From Pirellulaceae bacterium (GTDB lineage: Bacteria > Planctomycetota > Planctomycetia > Pirellulales > Pirellulaceae): a stretch of DNA of 64,000 nucleotides. Of this stretch, positions 60,401 to 64,000 are shown in pieces; position 1 is the stretch's first letter, and each line of letters begins with the position of its first letter. The position numbers and the translations under genes were made by a program. The stretch lies in the NCBI GenBank assembly GCA_023382975.1, contig JAHDXO010000038.1, forward strand, positions 1-64,000. Reading direction: 5' to 3'. The notes beneath the pieces were generated by a model. The model was not told where the DNA came from and made no database searches. It was given only the letters and a program-made list of their open reading frames with translations.

Positions 60401-63400
60401 GTGACCGCGGTCGCCGCACCGCCGGTGATCACGTTCAGCGTGTCTCCTTGTTGCTGAAGCGCGCCGATCGGATTGGCGGCATCAATGAACACGGCGACGT
60501 TGGCGTCGGGTGTCACATTGAAAACGTCGGTCCCGCCGAGGGACTCGAAGTTCACGGTCGTGAACGTCGGATTGCCGGCATCGTCGATCGTCCGCAGCCG
60601 ATATAGTTGTGTTGCGCTCGACGTGTCGGTCACGATGACCATTGGATTGGCCACGTCGCCGGCCGCGCCGAAATTGATGTCGAAGGTATCGTTGCCGCTG
60701 CTTCCGGGATTGGCTGGATCGGTTCCCCGTAGCGTCAGCGTGTCGGTGTCGTTCGGGAAGCCGTCGTCGTCCAGGACGATGATGTCCAGGTTGCCGACAA
60801 AGTCGATGTCCACGATCGGAGTGCCGAAGCCCAGGTTGGTTACGGAAATCTCGCCCGCCAGCGGCCCCGACGGCTGGATGACAATCGCCTCGGACACTTC
60901 GCCGCCGAACAGCGAGGTACGGTAGATCAACAGATCCAATTGAGCGCCGTCCTGGTCGTACGGGAAGCCCTCGTTGTACGTTACATCGACACCCCAGCCG
61001 CGCGGCGTGTCGTCGGCGTAAGGCCGGATATCCAACGTGTCGAAGTTCTGCGCCGGGTCACCGGTTGCCGGCACGTCCGGCTTGGGCTCGATCACCGGAT
61101 TTACCCGGTCGACGCCCACGAGGTCGAAGCCGTACACGTTCAGGAACTGCAGGCCTTCGATCAGAATCGGCGCGCTGCCGTTGATTTCGACCGTCGCTTC
61201 TTGGTAACCGCCGTCTAACAGATCGCCATCCACGCTGCGCCCGACCACGACAAAGTTGTCGTTCTGGTCGACCGTCTCGTCGTTGTTGTCCCCCACGAGG
61301 TTGACCACACCGTTGCCGGGCAGCAGCGCCGTGCGCTCGATCGAACTGCTCACCACACCGAACGAGTCGTTCCCGGCGAAGATCGAGACGTTGGGCGGCG
61401 TCTCTTTGTCACTCCAGATGCTGAACGACGTGGGCGAACTCAGATTCAGCCGGTCGCCCGCGGGCAGTCCGTCGGGAGCGATGCCCCCAAGCACCGGCAG
61501 GTTGCCGTTGATCTGGATGTTGAACAAGCCGTGGGCTGTGGCGTAGATGTCGTCCGCGACCGTGCCAGCCAACGGACCTGCCGTACGAACCCCTGCCTCG
61601 TCGCCCGCATTGACGACCAAGCCCGGACGCGGCTGGTTACCAGGAGCATCCGTGTTCACGAAACTGGCCGGGGCGACGGCGACCGGCACCAACAATGCGG
61701 CCTGGCCGGTGTTGAAGGCCGTGACGCGATTGGCGCCGCTGATGAAATTGTTCACGCTGATGTTGTCGAACGCACCTCCCGCGCCAAAGCCGGGAATCAC
61801 CGTGCCGACGCCGAAGCCGAAGATATCGAGCGTCCCGACCGGGTCCACGACCGGCGATTCGCTGGCCGCCTGGACGATGGCCCGATTGCCGCTCACCACG
61901 CCGGCGCCGGTGCCCGACCCATCCAGCGTGACGCCCCAGAAGTTCGAAATGCCATTGATCAGAATGTCCGTCCCAGTGCCCCCACCGGCCAAACCCGGTA
62001 CGTTGTCTTCCAACGTGTCGCCAGGCGCTCCCGCCCCCGGCATCGAGAGGTAGGGATTGCCGCCGAGGAAGACCATCGCCGAATTGCTGGCCGAGGTCTG
62101 CCGGGCGCTGTCCGGATTGGCCGGGATCGCGCCCGGTACCGCGCCGCTGGGCAGCAGCGCGACCGTCAGTAGATCATCCGCACTCGTTCCGGTGACCCGC
62201 ACGATGTCGTTGCCGCCGGCTCCGTTGAAAATCAACGTTTCCATGCTGCGGACGTTGACGGGCATCGAGGGATTATTGGCGCCTGCCAGACCGGCGCCGG
62301 CCACGTTGGCCAGGATGTCCAGGTCGCCGGCCGTGTCGAGATAGTCGTAGTTCAGGTTCCGCACAAACGCGCCGTTGTTGTCGTTGATCGTCAACCGGTC
62401 GCGGTTGTTGGTGTCGACCGCCGGATCGTTGCCCTCGATCTGCAAGCTCTGGATCAGAGCGAACGCGGCCTGGCCCAAATGCGCCGAGATGTTCACGGTG
62501 AACTGGTCGCTGGCCGACGAAGCGGGATTGTCGCCCTCGCCGCGGAACAGGTTGTTGGCGCTCAGGCTGTCGCCGGCGATCGTGACGTGGTCGGCGCCTT
62601 CGCGAGTATCGAACGTGGTGGTATTCGTGGCGGTGGTCGCATTGACCTCGATCACGTCGTCGCCCTGCGAGCCCAGGACGTTCAAGAACTCGATGCGGTT
62701 GTTGTACAGGGGATCGGGCAGCACATTGGTGGCCGTGTGGCGATACCGGATCGCAGCCGGGGCGAAACCGATCAGTTCCGTCGCCGGTCCACTCTCGGCG
62801 TACCCGAACGGCGCGTTGTTGAACACAAATCCCGGGTTGATTCCCATCGTGGCGGCGGGCATGAACAGGGACGGGTATGCCAGTTGCAGATCGCCCGACG
62901 CATCGACGTTGATCGTGTCGTCGGCTCCCGGCGAAATCGGGTTGTACTCGCCCGTCAGCAGGATGTCGCCCTGAATGCCTATTAGCGTCCCATCGTAGTT
63001 CCCGACGGTGTTGAAGCCCAGCGTTTGGTTGCCGATCGTGATGATGTCGGCGCCGCCGTTGCCCGTGATGTAGTAGCTGGTCCCGAGTTGCGTCGACAGA
63101 ATGTCGATGGTGTCGGCGTCCGAGGACGCTTCGTAGAAGAATGTCTCCAAGTTCGTGTAGTTGATGACCGCTGGGGCCGCGCCCGTCAATTGAGTGTTGG
63201 TCAGGGTGGCTTGCTGCCCCACGGCGCTGTTCGTGTCGGACAAGTACGAGCCGTCCGTTCCAGCCCCGCCATCGATGTTGATGATGCCGTTCAGCGACTG
63301 CATATTCGAGGGACCGGTGGCATAGAGCGGCCAGCCGTTGTTGTGGAAGGTGTCCACGCCGTTCTGGCCGAACACCGAGGTCGTGATGGCATCGGTCGCG

Positions 63401-64000
63401 TCCAGTTCGAAACTCTCGGCGGAGTTGTCGTCGGGCAGGTACGGCGATGTAATGAGCAGCGGATCGGTCGGCACATCGAGAGCCAAGTGGCCGTAGATCT
63501 CCAGATCCGTCAAGCCCTGCGCCGCAGTCGTATAGTTGATCCGAAACGCATCGGAACGGCGGTAACCCATGATCCGGGCCGTGGTCTTGTTGGCGAATTG
63601 GAACGTCTCGAACGTGCCGCTGTTGTCCACCACGCGCAGCGAAGCCGCACCGCTCAACGGGGTGCCATTGACAATCGTAGCGTTGTCGCCAAATTCGCTC
63701 ATGATGACGTCGAAGACGGCTACCGCGGTGTCCGTGTCGACGGGTTCCAGTCCCGTGAAGATGACCGTCATCTCGTCGCCGTCGCCCGGCAGCACGATGC
63801 CCGGTCCGCGGTTGTCGTTGGGGTCGATGACCCACGTGCCGGAAAACTGGTCCGCGCCGACGACGTACGTTTCGCGCGCATTGGGATTGGCCGCGGCAAA
63901 ACCCGCCGGAGTGCCCGTGATGACCAACTTGTCGCCCGGCGCGCCGGTCTGGCCGTTGCCGTTGAAGTAGATCGTGCGATTGATCAACCCGTTGGTGTGG
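42481..64000 (-). CDS. Giant modular Ig-like surface protein with dockerin-type C-terminus (5' end outside the window)
   Basis: One uninterrupted frame of more than 7,170 codons, still open at the window edge. The N-terminal visible part (60.3-64 kb) is Asp/Asn/Gly-rich beta-repeat sequence. From 60.3 to about 44.7 kb follow 15 Ig-like modules opening with a P-Q-R-P-T box and D-N-V-T, alternating with a second Ig-like type (TGTGEPNA...DLAGN). Inserted among them are four tandem pairs of proprotein-convertase-P-like domains, two PPC-like domains (about 46.7-47.06 and 51.66-52.03 kb) and a CHRD domain. The C-terminus has FG-GAP-like repeats (about 43.1-43.9 kb), a dockerin-like pair of DVNGDG loops, and an acidic end. 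Probably an exported, Ca-binding adhesin or matrix protein. Part of the domain naming is by eye and may change in a profile search. Confidence 0.93.
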   Translation of the reverse strand, partial: HTNGLINRTIYFNGNGQTGAPGDKLVITGTPAGFAAANPNARETYVVGADQFSGTWVIDPNDNRGPGIVLPGDGDEMTVIFTGLEPVDTDTAVAVFDVIMSEFGDNATIVNGTPLSGAASLRVVDNSGTFETFQFANKTTARIMGYRRSDAFRINYTTAAQGLTDLEIYGHLALDVPTDPLLITSPYLPDDNSAESFELDATDAITTSVFGQNGVDTFHNNGWPLYATGPSNMQSLNGIINIDGGAGTDGSYLSDTNSAVGQQATLTNTQLTGAAPAVINYTNLETFFYEASSDADTIDILSTQLGTSYYITGNGGADIITIGNQTLGFNTVGNYDGTLIGIQGDILLTGEYNPISPGADDTINVDASGDLQLAYPSLFMPAATMGINPGFVFNNAPFGYAESGPATELIGFAPAAIRYRHTATNVLPDPLYNNRIEFLNVLGSQGDDVIEVNATTATNTTTFDTREGADHVTIAGDSLSANNLFRGEGDNPASSASDQFTVNISAHLGQAAFALIQSLQIEGNDPAVDTNNRDRLTINDNNGAFVRNLNYDYLDTAGDLDILANVAGAGLAGANNPSMPVNVRSMETLIFNGAGGNDIVRVTGTSADDLLTVALLPSGAVPGAIPANPDSARQTSASNSAMVFLGGNPYLSMPGAGAPGDTLEDNVPGLAGGGTGTDILINGISNFWGVTLDGSGTGAGVVSGNRAIVQAASESPVVDPVGTLDIFGFGVGTVIPGFGAGGAFDNISVNNFISGANRVTAFNTGQAALLVPVAVAPASFVNTDAPGNQPRPGLVVNAGDEAGVRTAGPLAGTVADDIYATAHGLFNIQINGNLPVLGGIAPDGLPAGDRLNLSSPTSFSIWSDKETPPNVSIFAGNDSFGVVSSSIERTALLPGNGVVNLVGDNNDETVDQNDNFVVVGRSVDGDLLDGGYQEATVEINGSAPILIEGLQFLNVYGFDLVGVDRVNPVIEPKPDVPATGDPAQNFDTLDIRPYADDTPRGWGVDVTYNEGFPYDQDGAQLDLLIYRTSLFGGEVSEAIVIQPSGPLAGEISVTNLGFGTPIVDIDFVGNLDIIVLDDDGFPNDTDTLTLRGTDPANPGSSGNDTFDINFGAAGDVANPMVIVTDTSSATQLYRLRTIDDAGNPTFTTVNFESLGGTDVFNVTPDANVAVFIDAANPIGALQQQGDTLNVITGGAATAVTLNEDLDSGTVTVLGLQPVTFTNIERLQLDGRDYVLPTQRPTIDLPDANDTGWSHLDNVTYWENSPGDQLVPFVVTAEVGTTVVIKDGNTIIDGPYVSTGSDVRILNLGNGTHKLSAEASDAGNNERYQSEELIVTIDRLVPAAPADFVMLDASDTNIIGDDITYIRPVAIAGTGEPNARIRLYASLKDPVTHFDLDGDPYTNELIGQGVVNTDGTWEITVEPLRDGHWNIYGLQEDLAGNISPLATELRYLNYVGPAVAVPDATLVPGDVVTSSTILINLDGNITSVVVNFDPSVPPPTVGVTHASPTDLTMTLTSPAGTTVTFPFTGNTSYSFTEFNGEVTTSGNGGVWVLTVQDTVAGNAGTLVDWTISIATDNPDDADILTTANLAIPDAVYTPGVLVTSTINVPVSVVINALTATTFFSILDPLAALSELEVILIAPDNVTTYTLADLVNPNSPIDFNGMDSLGTWTLTIQDLVANDADPTPQFQLDQWLLDIEYVVGALNIEIDNTAPQRPTMDLPTAFDTGSSAFDNITYTADPVPFTVTADPGTTVIVKNGNTILELIEVNGVAQAPGTTSFVSTGSDTVAVNLSDGTYLLSAESMDVAGNISHQSEELVVEIDRVAPLASAPTLAPYSDTGVLGDFLTSIQQPAFIGTAEPNSLVRVYANGVLVGQGVATSQGEWEITVEPLADGEYAITTEVEDLAGNIAIWPPSQVEPLTITIDSEGPQRPTMDLLAANDSGSSNLDNVTNWEDGVGNQLVPFTVTADVGTTVVVKAGNTILELVAVNGIVQAAGTTSFVSTGSDVVTLTLAEGTYLLSAEATDDADNVSHQSEELVVVIDRSAPAASAPSLAPYSDTGVTGDLRTSIQQPAFTGTAEPNALVRVYADGVLAGQGVATSQGEWEITIEPLADGAHNITTTVEDLAGNVSAGGGPLTITIDTVAPQRPTIDLPAASDSGRSNLDNVTAALNDVPFTVTADAGTSVVIKNGNDIIDSFTMVGTSTVRTLTLAEGTHLLSVESTDDAGNISHQSAELIVVIDRTDPAASAPSLAPYSDTGIAGDFRTSIRQPAFTGTAEPNALVRVYADGVLVGQGVATSQGAWEITVEPLADGEYDITTIVEDLAGNVSAASAALTITIDALAPQRPTMDLLAVNDSGSSNLDNVTNWENAPGNQQVPFTVTADAGTAVVIKNGNDVIDSFTMVGTSIVRTLTLAEGTYLLSVESTDDAGNVSHQSEELVVVIDRTAPAASAPSLAPYSDSGVVGDLLTSIHQPAFVGTAEPNALVRVYANGVLVGQGVATSQGDWEITVEPLVDGVHLITTEVEDLAGNITASDPADALRITIDSGAPQRPTIDLLDADDTGWSSLDNVTRLTTPRFVITADAGTTVVIKDGNTVVFGPVSFDVLDALDGTDGTYTVTYDFNLVETNLGIPAEGTHLLSVEAWDSAGNVSHQSEELVVTIDATAPLVPYAFNMLDASDTGVIGDDITSIRQPAIEGWGEPNARIRIYAALKDPVLHNDIGPRELIGQGVVNTSGHWEITVEPLRDGHYNIYGEQEDLAGNVSELALDVRTLQYTGPGTLIDDADVGQVQQQVVLSNQTYPTQTIESLSLSLNITHPDISQLSATLSNGIQTIPITLPVVGSVALPAFIGDPVAAAWELTVTDSVVGLAGMLNSWSLSMTFTGGGSLTTSAQPPAAIPDAVAGIPAVSVINVPDSVSIIEVRATPNYNHPDPTELIVTLESPSGTIVGVPVGGGVYTIDFDGQDSAGLWTLTIVDNVPGNAGSLTDWLLEIDYEVGVLNIQIDNTQPQRPTIDLVDTYDTGVSRLDNVTKLNELLFTVTSDAGAYFVIKDGNTVIYPASGLADFDALDTDSDGRIQILLTLADGAHPLSVHSFDDAGNLSAQSEELLVTVDSQVPLAPANFDLVTSSDSGDSNSDDTTAIRQPAITGTGEPNSLIRLYAALKDPVYHYDITVPQLIGEGVVNSSGVWEITVEPLIDGHYNIYGEVEDLAGNISPWAFQTRTLSYLGPGGPIPDPIPGVLSVTPTLSAGTGAGVVTSAVLNATLTVGDTSNLIASLTSGAGTIIPITLPANGGAFSVPLNILIGERAEGTWTFTIEDIVPGGLPQLTLDSWSLSVGIALDVGGTLNWTPGDTTDQPIPDAIQTGPAYFVIGVPAPVTITGVGVWPTFNHPALGELLVELQSPATTQVNVGTSGGSFSNYNGENAYGYWTLIVTDLQAYNAGALDHWWLDIRYTVGALNIQIDGTAPQRPTLDLQTVADSGASDLDNVTNADNPVPFTATTDPGATVVIKDGNTVIDAFTMWSFALSGEQEVTPILGSPATGSAVVVLDLQTNLLSWEITFSDLTGAPTAAHFHAGAFNQNGPVVVNLGAPTGNAYIGSTTLTQAQADALLAGSWYVNIHTAAWPAGEIRGQVSQLIAPLGAPAGGLVRMLDLDEGTHLLSVESTDPSGNISHQSEELVVTVDRTAPPAVAPILAPYSDTGALGDGITGEKQPAFYGTTEPNAFVRIYANGVLAGEAQAGADGLWEITLEPLVDGDYVITADFTDLAGNTSVWTDDDGEPLTLTIDSTQPQRPTIDLLDADDTGVSHLDNVTNLNELRFTVTSDVGSYFVIKDGNTVIYPVDYAVNGPASFDALDVDSDGRIEVVLTLADGAHPLSVHSFDDAGNRSAQSMELLVTVDSVAPVGTVPTLAIFADSGVVGDGVTIVNPPAFVGTAEPNAFVRLYANGELVGQGVATAGGVWEITIEPLASNAYAITAVVEDLAGNVSVLSDPFALLVDPIEPNDEPATATVLGSLPKITLNDILLHSDTDVDFFQYTAAHTGMLILNAFSADPDVQVEVWTIGGAQTLVLVATGSQLLSGKYVDSLAMPVVGQQQYFIRVLYGGSTLASPVSYDLEIENFASPVPNFVVLEPADDTGSSNLDNVTSPVLVPTLNQVRITIEADLTGFWQAGIPMLSAADAANGLAGAAVEVFVDGVSVGFADPVPGSNYDLWSFTLDANDPLLADGLRLVKGAVRIFDGLGSDRSTLSVPLALTLDRVAPLIPQGTHLLDASNTGLLTDNITSIQNPAIAGTGEPNALVRLYAIRKDPVTHLEIPGAPLELIGQGLVTTTGEWEITIEPLADGHYNLYARQEDLAGNISPLTLVYTGQGGPIPDAVVGQISSSVELSSTTVPNPVLGVSLLVDLSVGDTTGLTATLTSPSGTVMNVPLPAGGGVFTVPFANDFDGEPAFGFWTFEITDSLLGVAPLTLNSWDVTVQTSSITVTPTTNVGAAIPDVTPGTASFIINVPVSAIINWIVVDATISHPDLSELVVTLTSPEGTVVDVDLNSLAQLFTDHFGENALGDWTLTITDNVPGNVGELEDWMLEIYTGIYNLHIDATAPQRPTINLVNDDDSGRSDLDNVTYGQVIPTVPGQDATVDFTVTGEAGATVVVKNGNTVIHTFDPFPGGTQTITLTLPEGTHLLSTEATDAAGNRSHQSQELVVTVDTTAPAAIIDTALAPYSDSGTVGDGLTAIRQPAFVGTAEPNALVRVYANGVLVGQGVATSQGDWEITVEPLVDGQYAITTEVEDLAGNITASDPEDSLVITIDGLGPQRPTIDLVNADDTGWSQFDNVTIGSPVQGAGIVDVRVTGDPGEDYVVKDGNTVIASGTIPASGQIVLTLNFNTLAGVTGFPAQGPHPLSVELIDAAGNVSHQSEELLITIDFTAPAAPLALNLLTSSDTFDNLGFGTSIGSSTDNITNIQQPAFNGTGEPNARVRVLAGGVVVGQGVVDPDGNWEVTVEPLADGTYSITAVLEDQAGNVSAPSQALSITVDTMSPQRPTLDLPTASDSGWSSLDNVTNAGSPISFTVTAQPGSRVLIKNGETVIDDFIMVGSSMSRPLAFASNGTYLLSAEAFDAAGNRSAQSQELVLTVDRALPAAPAALNLLTSSDTFDNVAGLIGPQWTSTDNVTFIRQPAFDGTGEPNARVRVLANGVVVGQGVVNSNGTWEVTVEPLADGVYTITTVQEDLAGNVSAASAALTITVDGLAPQRPTLDLTADTGLSGLDNVTNSANPVPFTVTAEVGSRVLIKNGETVIADFLMPALSTTVGLTLAEGTHLLSVEAFDAAGNRSAQSEELVVTVDRTPPGAPGVLDLLTSSDTYDNVAGLNGPNWTNTDNITFIRQPAFGGTGVEAGSVIRVMANGVVVGQGVVNTDGSWEVTVEPLADGVYQMTAVVEDLAGNVSATSQPLTITVDGLAPQRPTLDLWAADDSGRSSLDNVTFAGNPLSFTVTAEAGSRVMIKSGETVIDDFIMVGDSTTRTLSFANDGTYLLSVEAFDAAGNRSAQSEELILTVDRTAPLAPSVPDLLAVSDTGSSNSDNFTSINQPAFQGTGEANSLVRVYANGELVGQGVVTSFGAWEVTVEPLKPGQHLITAELEDLAGNIGPRSAALTIVIDPYEPNDTRATATILGSLPKVTVNDVLLHNAADVDMFKITAHSTGMLIVNAFSADAIALRVLDVNGNVIATGTQSTVTAGLDVDRIVIPVVSQREYFIEVTYNGGTPTEPVTHVAIYDLEIENFAAPVPTDVTLDPNDDSGRANNDFVTLVDDSRLLVKADLELFADAGMPILTAAQALAGNVPGAAVEVFVNGVSVGFADPFFGLSNLFELRLDVQGGVDPNVGEWQLTIPLNTGGRTAPPRVVAVDNAGYLQIVRAAVRIFDGQVQARTQMSPELNVHFDPNAPDANLVTIELASYSDTGIVGDGITSITKPAFVGNAEANAKIWVYAQRLNASGNPVGGAQLIGQTIVGSDRTDDVVGDGLGHWEITSEPLADGLYAITARLEDVAGNVSTMTAPPVLITVDATLPQRPTIDLVGPDVVSNDVLGVAPIFSDTGRSTTDNITQGYAADPNVTGNRLVQVRVSAEPGSTVVIKDGEEVIDTFVMPAGIGFVFRTLSLSQNPHPLSAEAFDTAANRSMQSEELLVLIDMTAPNAGLVTASLAAESDSGLSNSDRVTKQSQLIFHGVAEANATVRLFANGVLVGQGTVHSDQSNPPTTINPPGTNMLGSWQVTTQSLVDGGYNITLEIEDAAGNVTAVNPVLNPGNTIDVVIDTVPPNKPYLDLLDDTGRHSSDNVTQDNTPSLSMTSQDPNVALAQLLQANNLVFRLFLRPEGGAETKIFDSGLTSQTLLTQTLAQLPDGVHNLKLEIEDRAGNLSLPYLLTVTIDTQAYLGTGSLHPDSDTGVPGVVATFSDRITSVYSPSFYGTAEANNVVTVVIDGVAAGTAVAVPLDGNGAFQPPQSPYQLVQGNWRIDTSVVLADGPHSVVFTYEDLAGNRISSQPLQIFVDTAGPQITDVNINSRTDGYNIWSKKAGSNGNDTLVPTPLVNRLVIDVQDLPARSTGFLYQALLTPNAVDPGHFRVVGDANGVIPIQSVTFTSDPVNNGAVATGYLTIEFYAPLPDDRFTLTISDQLTDPAGNRLDGESNAAAPNNSSPSLPSGNGVPGGDFVARFTVDSRPELGVYHSGSAWTDTNGNFVFDPNNPDFTNRDIVYTFGVTTDKLFVGNFASTSTPRVADGFDKLAAYGRIGSSFRWLIDWNNDGVPDLSINEPRGTTGYPVAGNFDGNPTNGDEVGLFAGHTWQFDTTGNYQLNHTLHTPNMAGLPIVGDFNGDGADDLGVWSDDRFTFLFTTGGVARSWVPGTEVHYQFGFIGTREMPVAADMDGDGIADIGLWVPDRAGVTPGEGAEWYFLVSGGVPLPTRIASEGGVAKFKPVPFGNDMFASFGEDFAVPLVGNFDPPVVPGSNVINAGWTNSVDPADVNGDGIRSPSDVIAMINDFNAGGVRELAGTRPASSLFLDVNGDGWFSPQDILQTITLLNQDAQASSVVPGGEGEAVAVTQITLPQSVVAQTVVVESSAVPVDAGTVRLNDIDAVFAEEDDEEELDDRFAAVSLTAGELDRLAADGDTSAWDDGLDAVIEEIFGGVAG
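42800..43000 (-). other. Dockerin-like (EF-hand-type) segment of the giant protein
   Basis: Two 12-residue calcium-loop motifs, DVNGDGIRSPSD and DVNGDGWFSPQD, each followed by a helix (VIAMINDF and ILQTITLL), are about 40 residues apart. This is the type I dockerin duplication, common at the C-terminus of planctomycete giant proteins. It is followed by about 110 residues including the acidic run EEDDEEELDD. Confidence 0.8.
44700..60300 (-). repeat. Tandem Ig-like module array within the giant protein
   Basis: Fifteen modules open with P-Q-R-P-T-(I/M/L)-(D/N)-L (the first as TQRPTIDL) and continue D-x-G-x-S-x-x-D-N-(V/I)-T, then a VTADAGT-type strand and S-x-Q-S-x-E-L. They alternate with modules of the EPNA-x-V-R-V-Y-A-N-G type ending DLAGN. 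Neighbouring copies are also close at DNA level (compare about 56,800 with 57,410, or 47,400 with 48,050), showing tandem duplication within the gene. Confidence 0.88.
53105..53445 (-). other. CHRD domain inserted into an Ig-like module
   Basis: Between the Ig strand ending IDAFTM and the following strand GLVRMLDLDEGTHLL lies a CHRD-type domain: FALSGEQEVTP, then AHFHAGAFNQNGPVVV, then YVNIHTAAWPAGEIRGQV. Other copies of the same Ig module have only about four residues (VGTS) at this point, so the CHRD domain replaces a loop. Confidence 0.8.

Noticed and set aside
43023..63835. Several frames of 300-740 codons inside the giant gene on both strands
   Set aside because: They are shadows of repetitive high-GC coding DNA; only the long minus-strand frame contains recognisable modules.

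Overview
The window is high-GC, densely coded DNA that looks like a member of the Planctomycetota, probably Pirellulales-like (genus not resolvable). The reasons are the density of secreted sulfatases, a DUF1501 protein beside a sulfatase, a DUF1559 prepilin-like protein with the H-x9-DG ending, Tat-signal GH-like and Gfo/Idh proteins, a giant dockerin-ended surface protein, and a TIR/CHAT/NTPase/TPR protein of a type common in that phylum.

Layout. 1-1230: 3' end of a 23S rRNA gene, a 5S rRNA gene and a strong terminator. 1.2-5.0 kb: DUF1501 and sulfatase genes on the minus strand. 5.2-9.4 kb: a PHB-depolymerase-like esterase, a membrane-anchored low-complexity protein, a PQQ-type beta-propeller and an unknown one-TM protein. 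9.6-20.0 kb: a carbohydrate island with a Tat-exported GH-like propeller protein, a heparinase II/III-like lyase, a sulfatase fused to a GH-like region (broken by a frameshift near 17.6 kb) and an acetyl-esterase-like hydrolase. 20.0-24.7 kb: a TIR-CHAT-STAND-TPR gene interrupted by an in-frame TAA and carrying several palindromic repeat insertions. 25.1-27.1 kb: btaA-btaB for betaine lipid synthesis. 27.2-33.0 kb: Gfo/Idh/MocA oxidoreductase, pdxA and two more sulfatases. 33.3-38.0 kb: DUF1559 protein with a small lipoprotein, a GH5-like hydrolase, DUF4058 and a DapA-family protein. 38.1-42.3 kb: a DisA_N/DACNV-type protein, then a pentaheme cytochrome lipoprotein with an outer-membrane barrel protein. 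42.5-64 kb: one minus-strand ORF of more than 7,170 codons, cut by the window edge, encoding a giant modular Ig-like surface protein.

How the genes fit together. The first 20 kb and the 30-33 kb pair suit breakdown of sulfated polysaccharide: sulfatases remove sulfate, the lyase and GH-like proteins cut or bind the chain, and the esterases deacylate. BtaAB would let the cell swap phospholipid for betaine lipid. The cytochrome and barrel genes form a small envelope operon. The TIR-CHAT-STAND-TPR protein has the architecture of a prokaryotic NLR-like immune receptor and is the most interesting locus here. Its apparent inactivation by a single stop codon and its load of in-frame repeat elements are both visible directly in the DNA. 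All function calls rest on motif and family recognition by eye; no database search was run.
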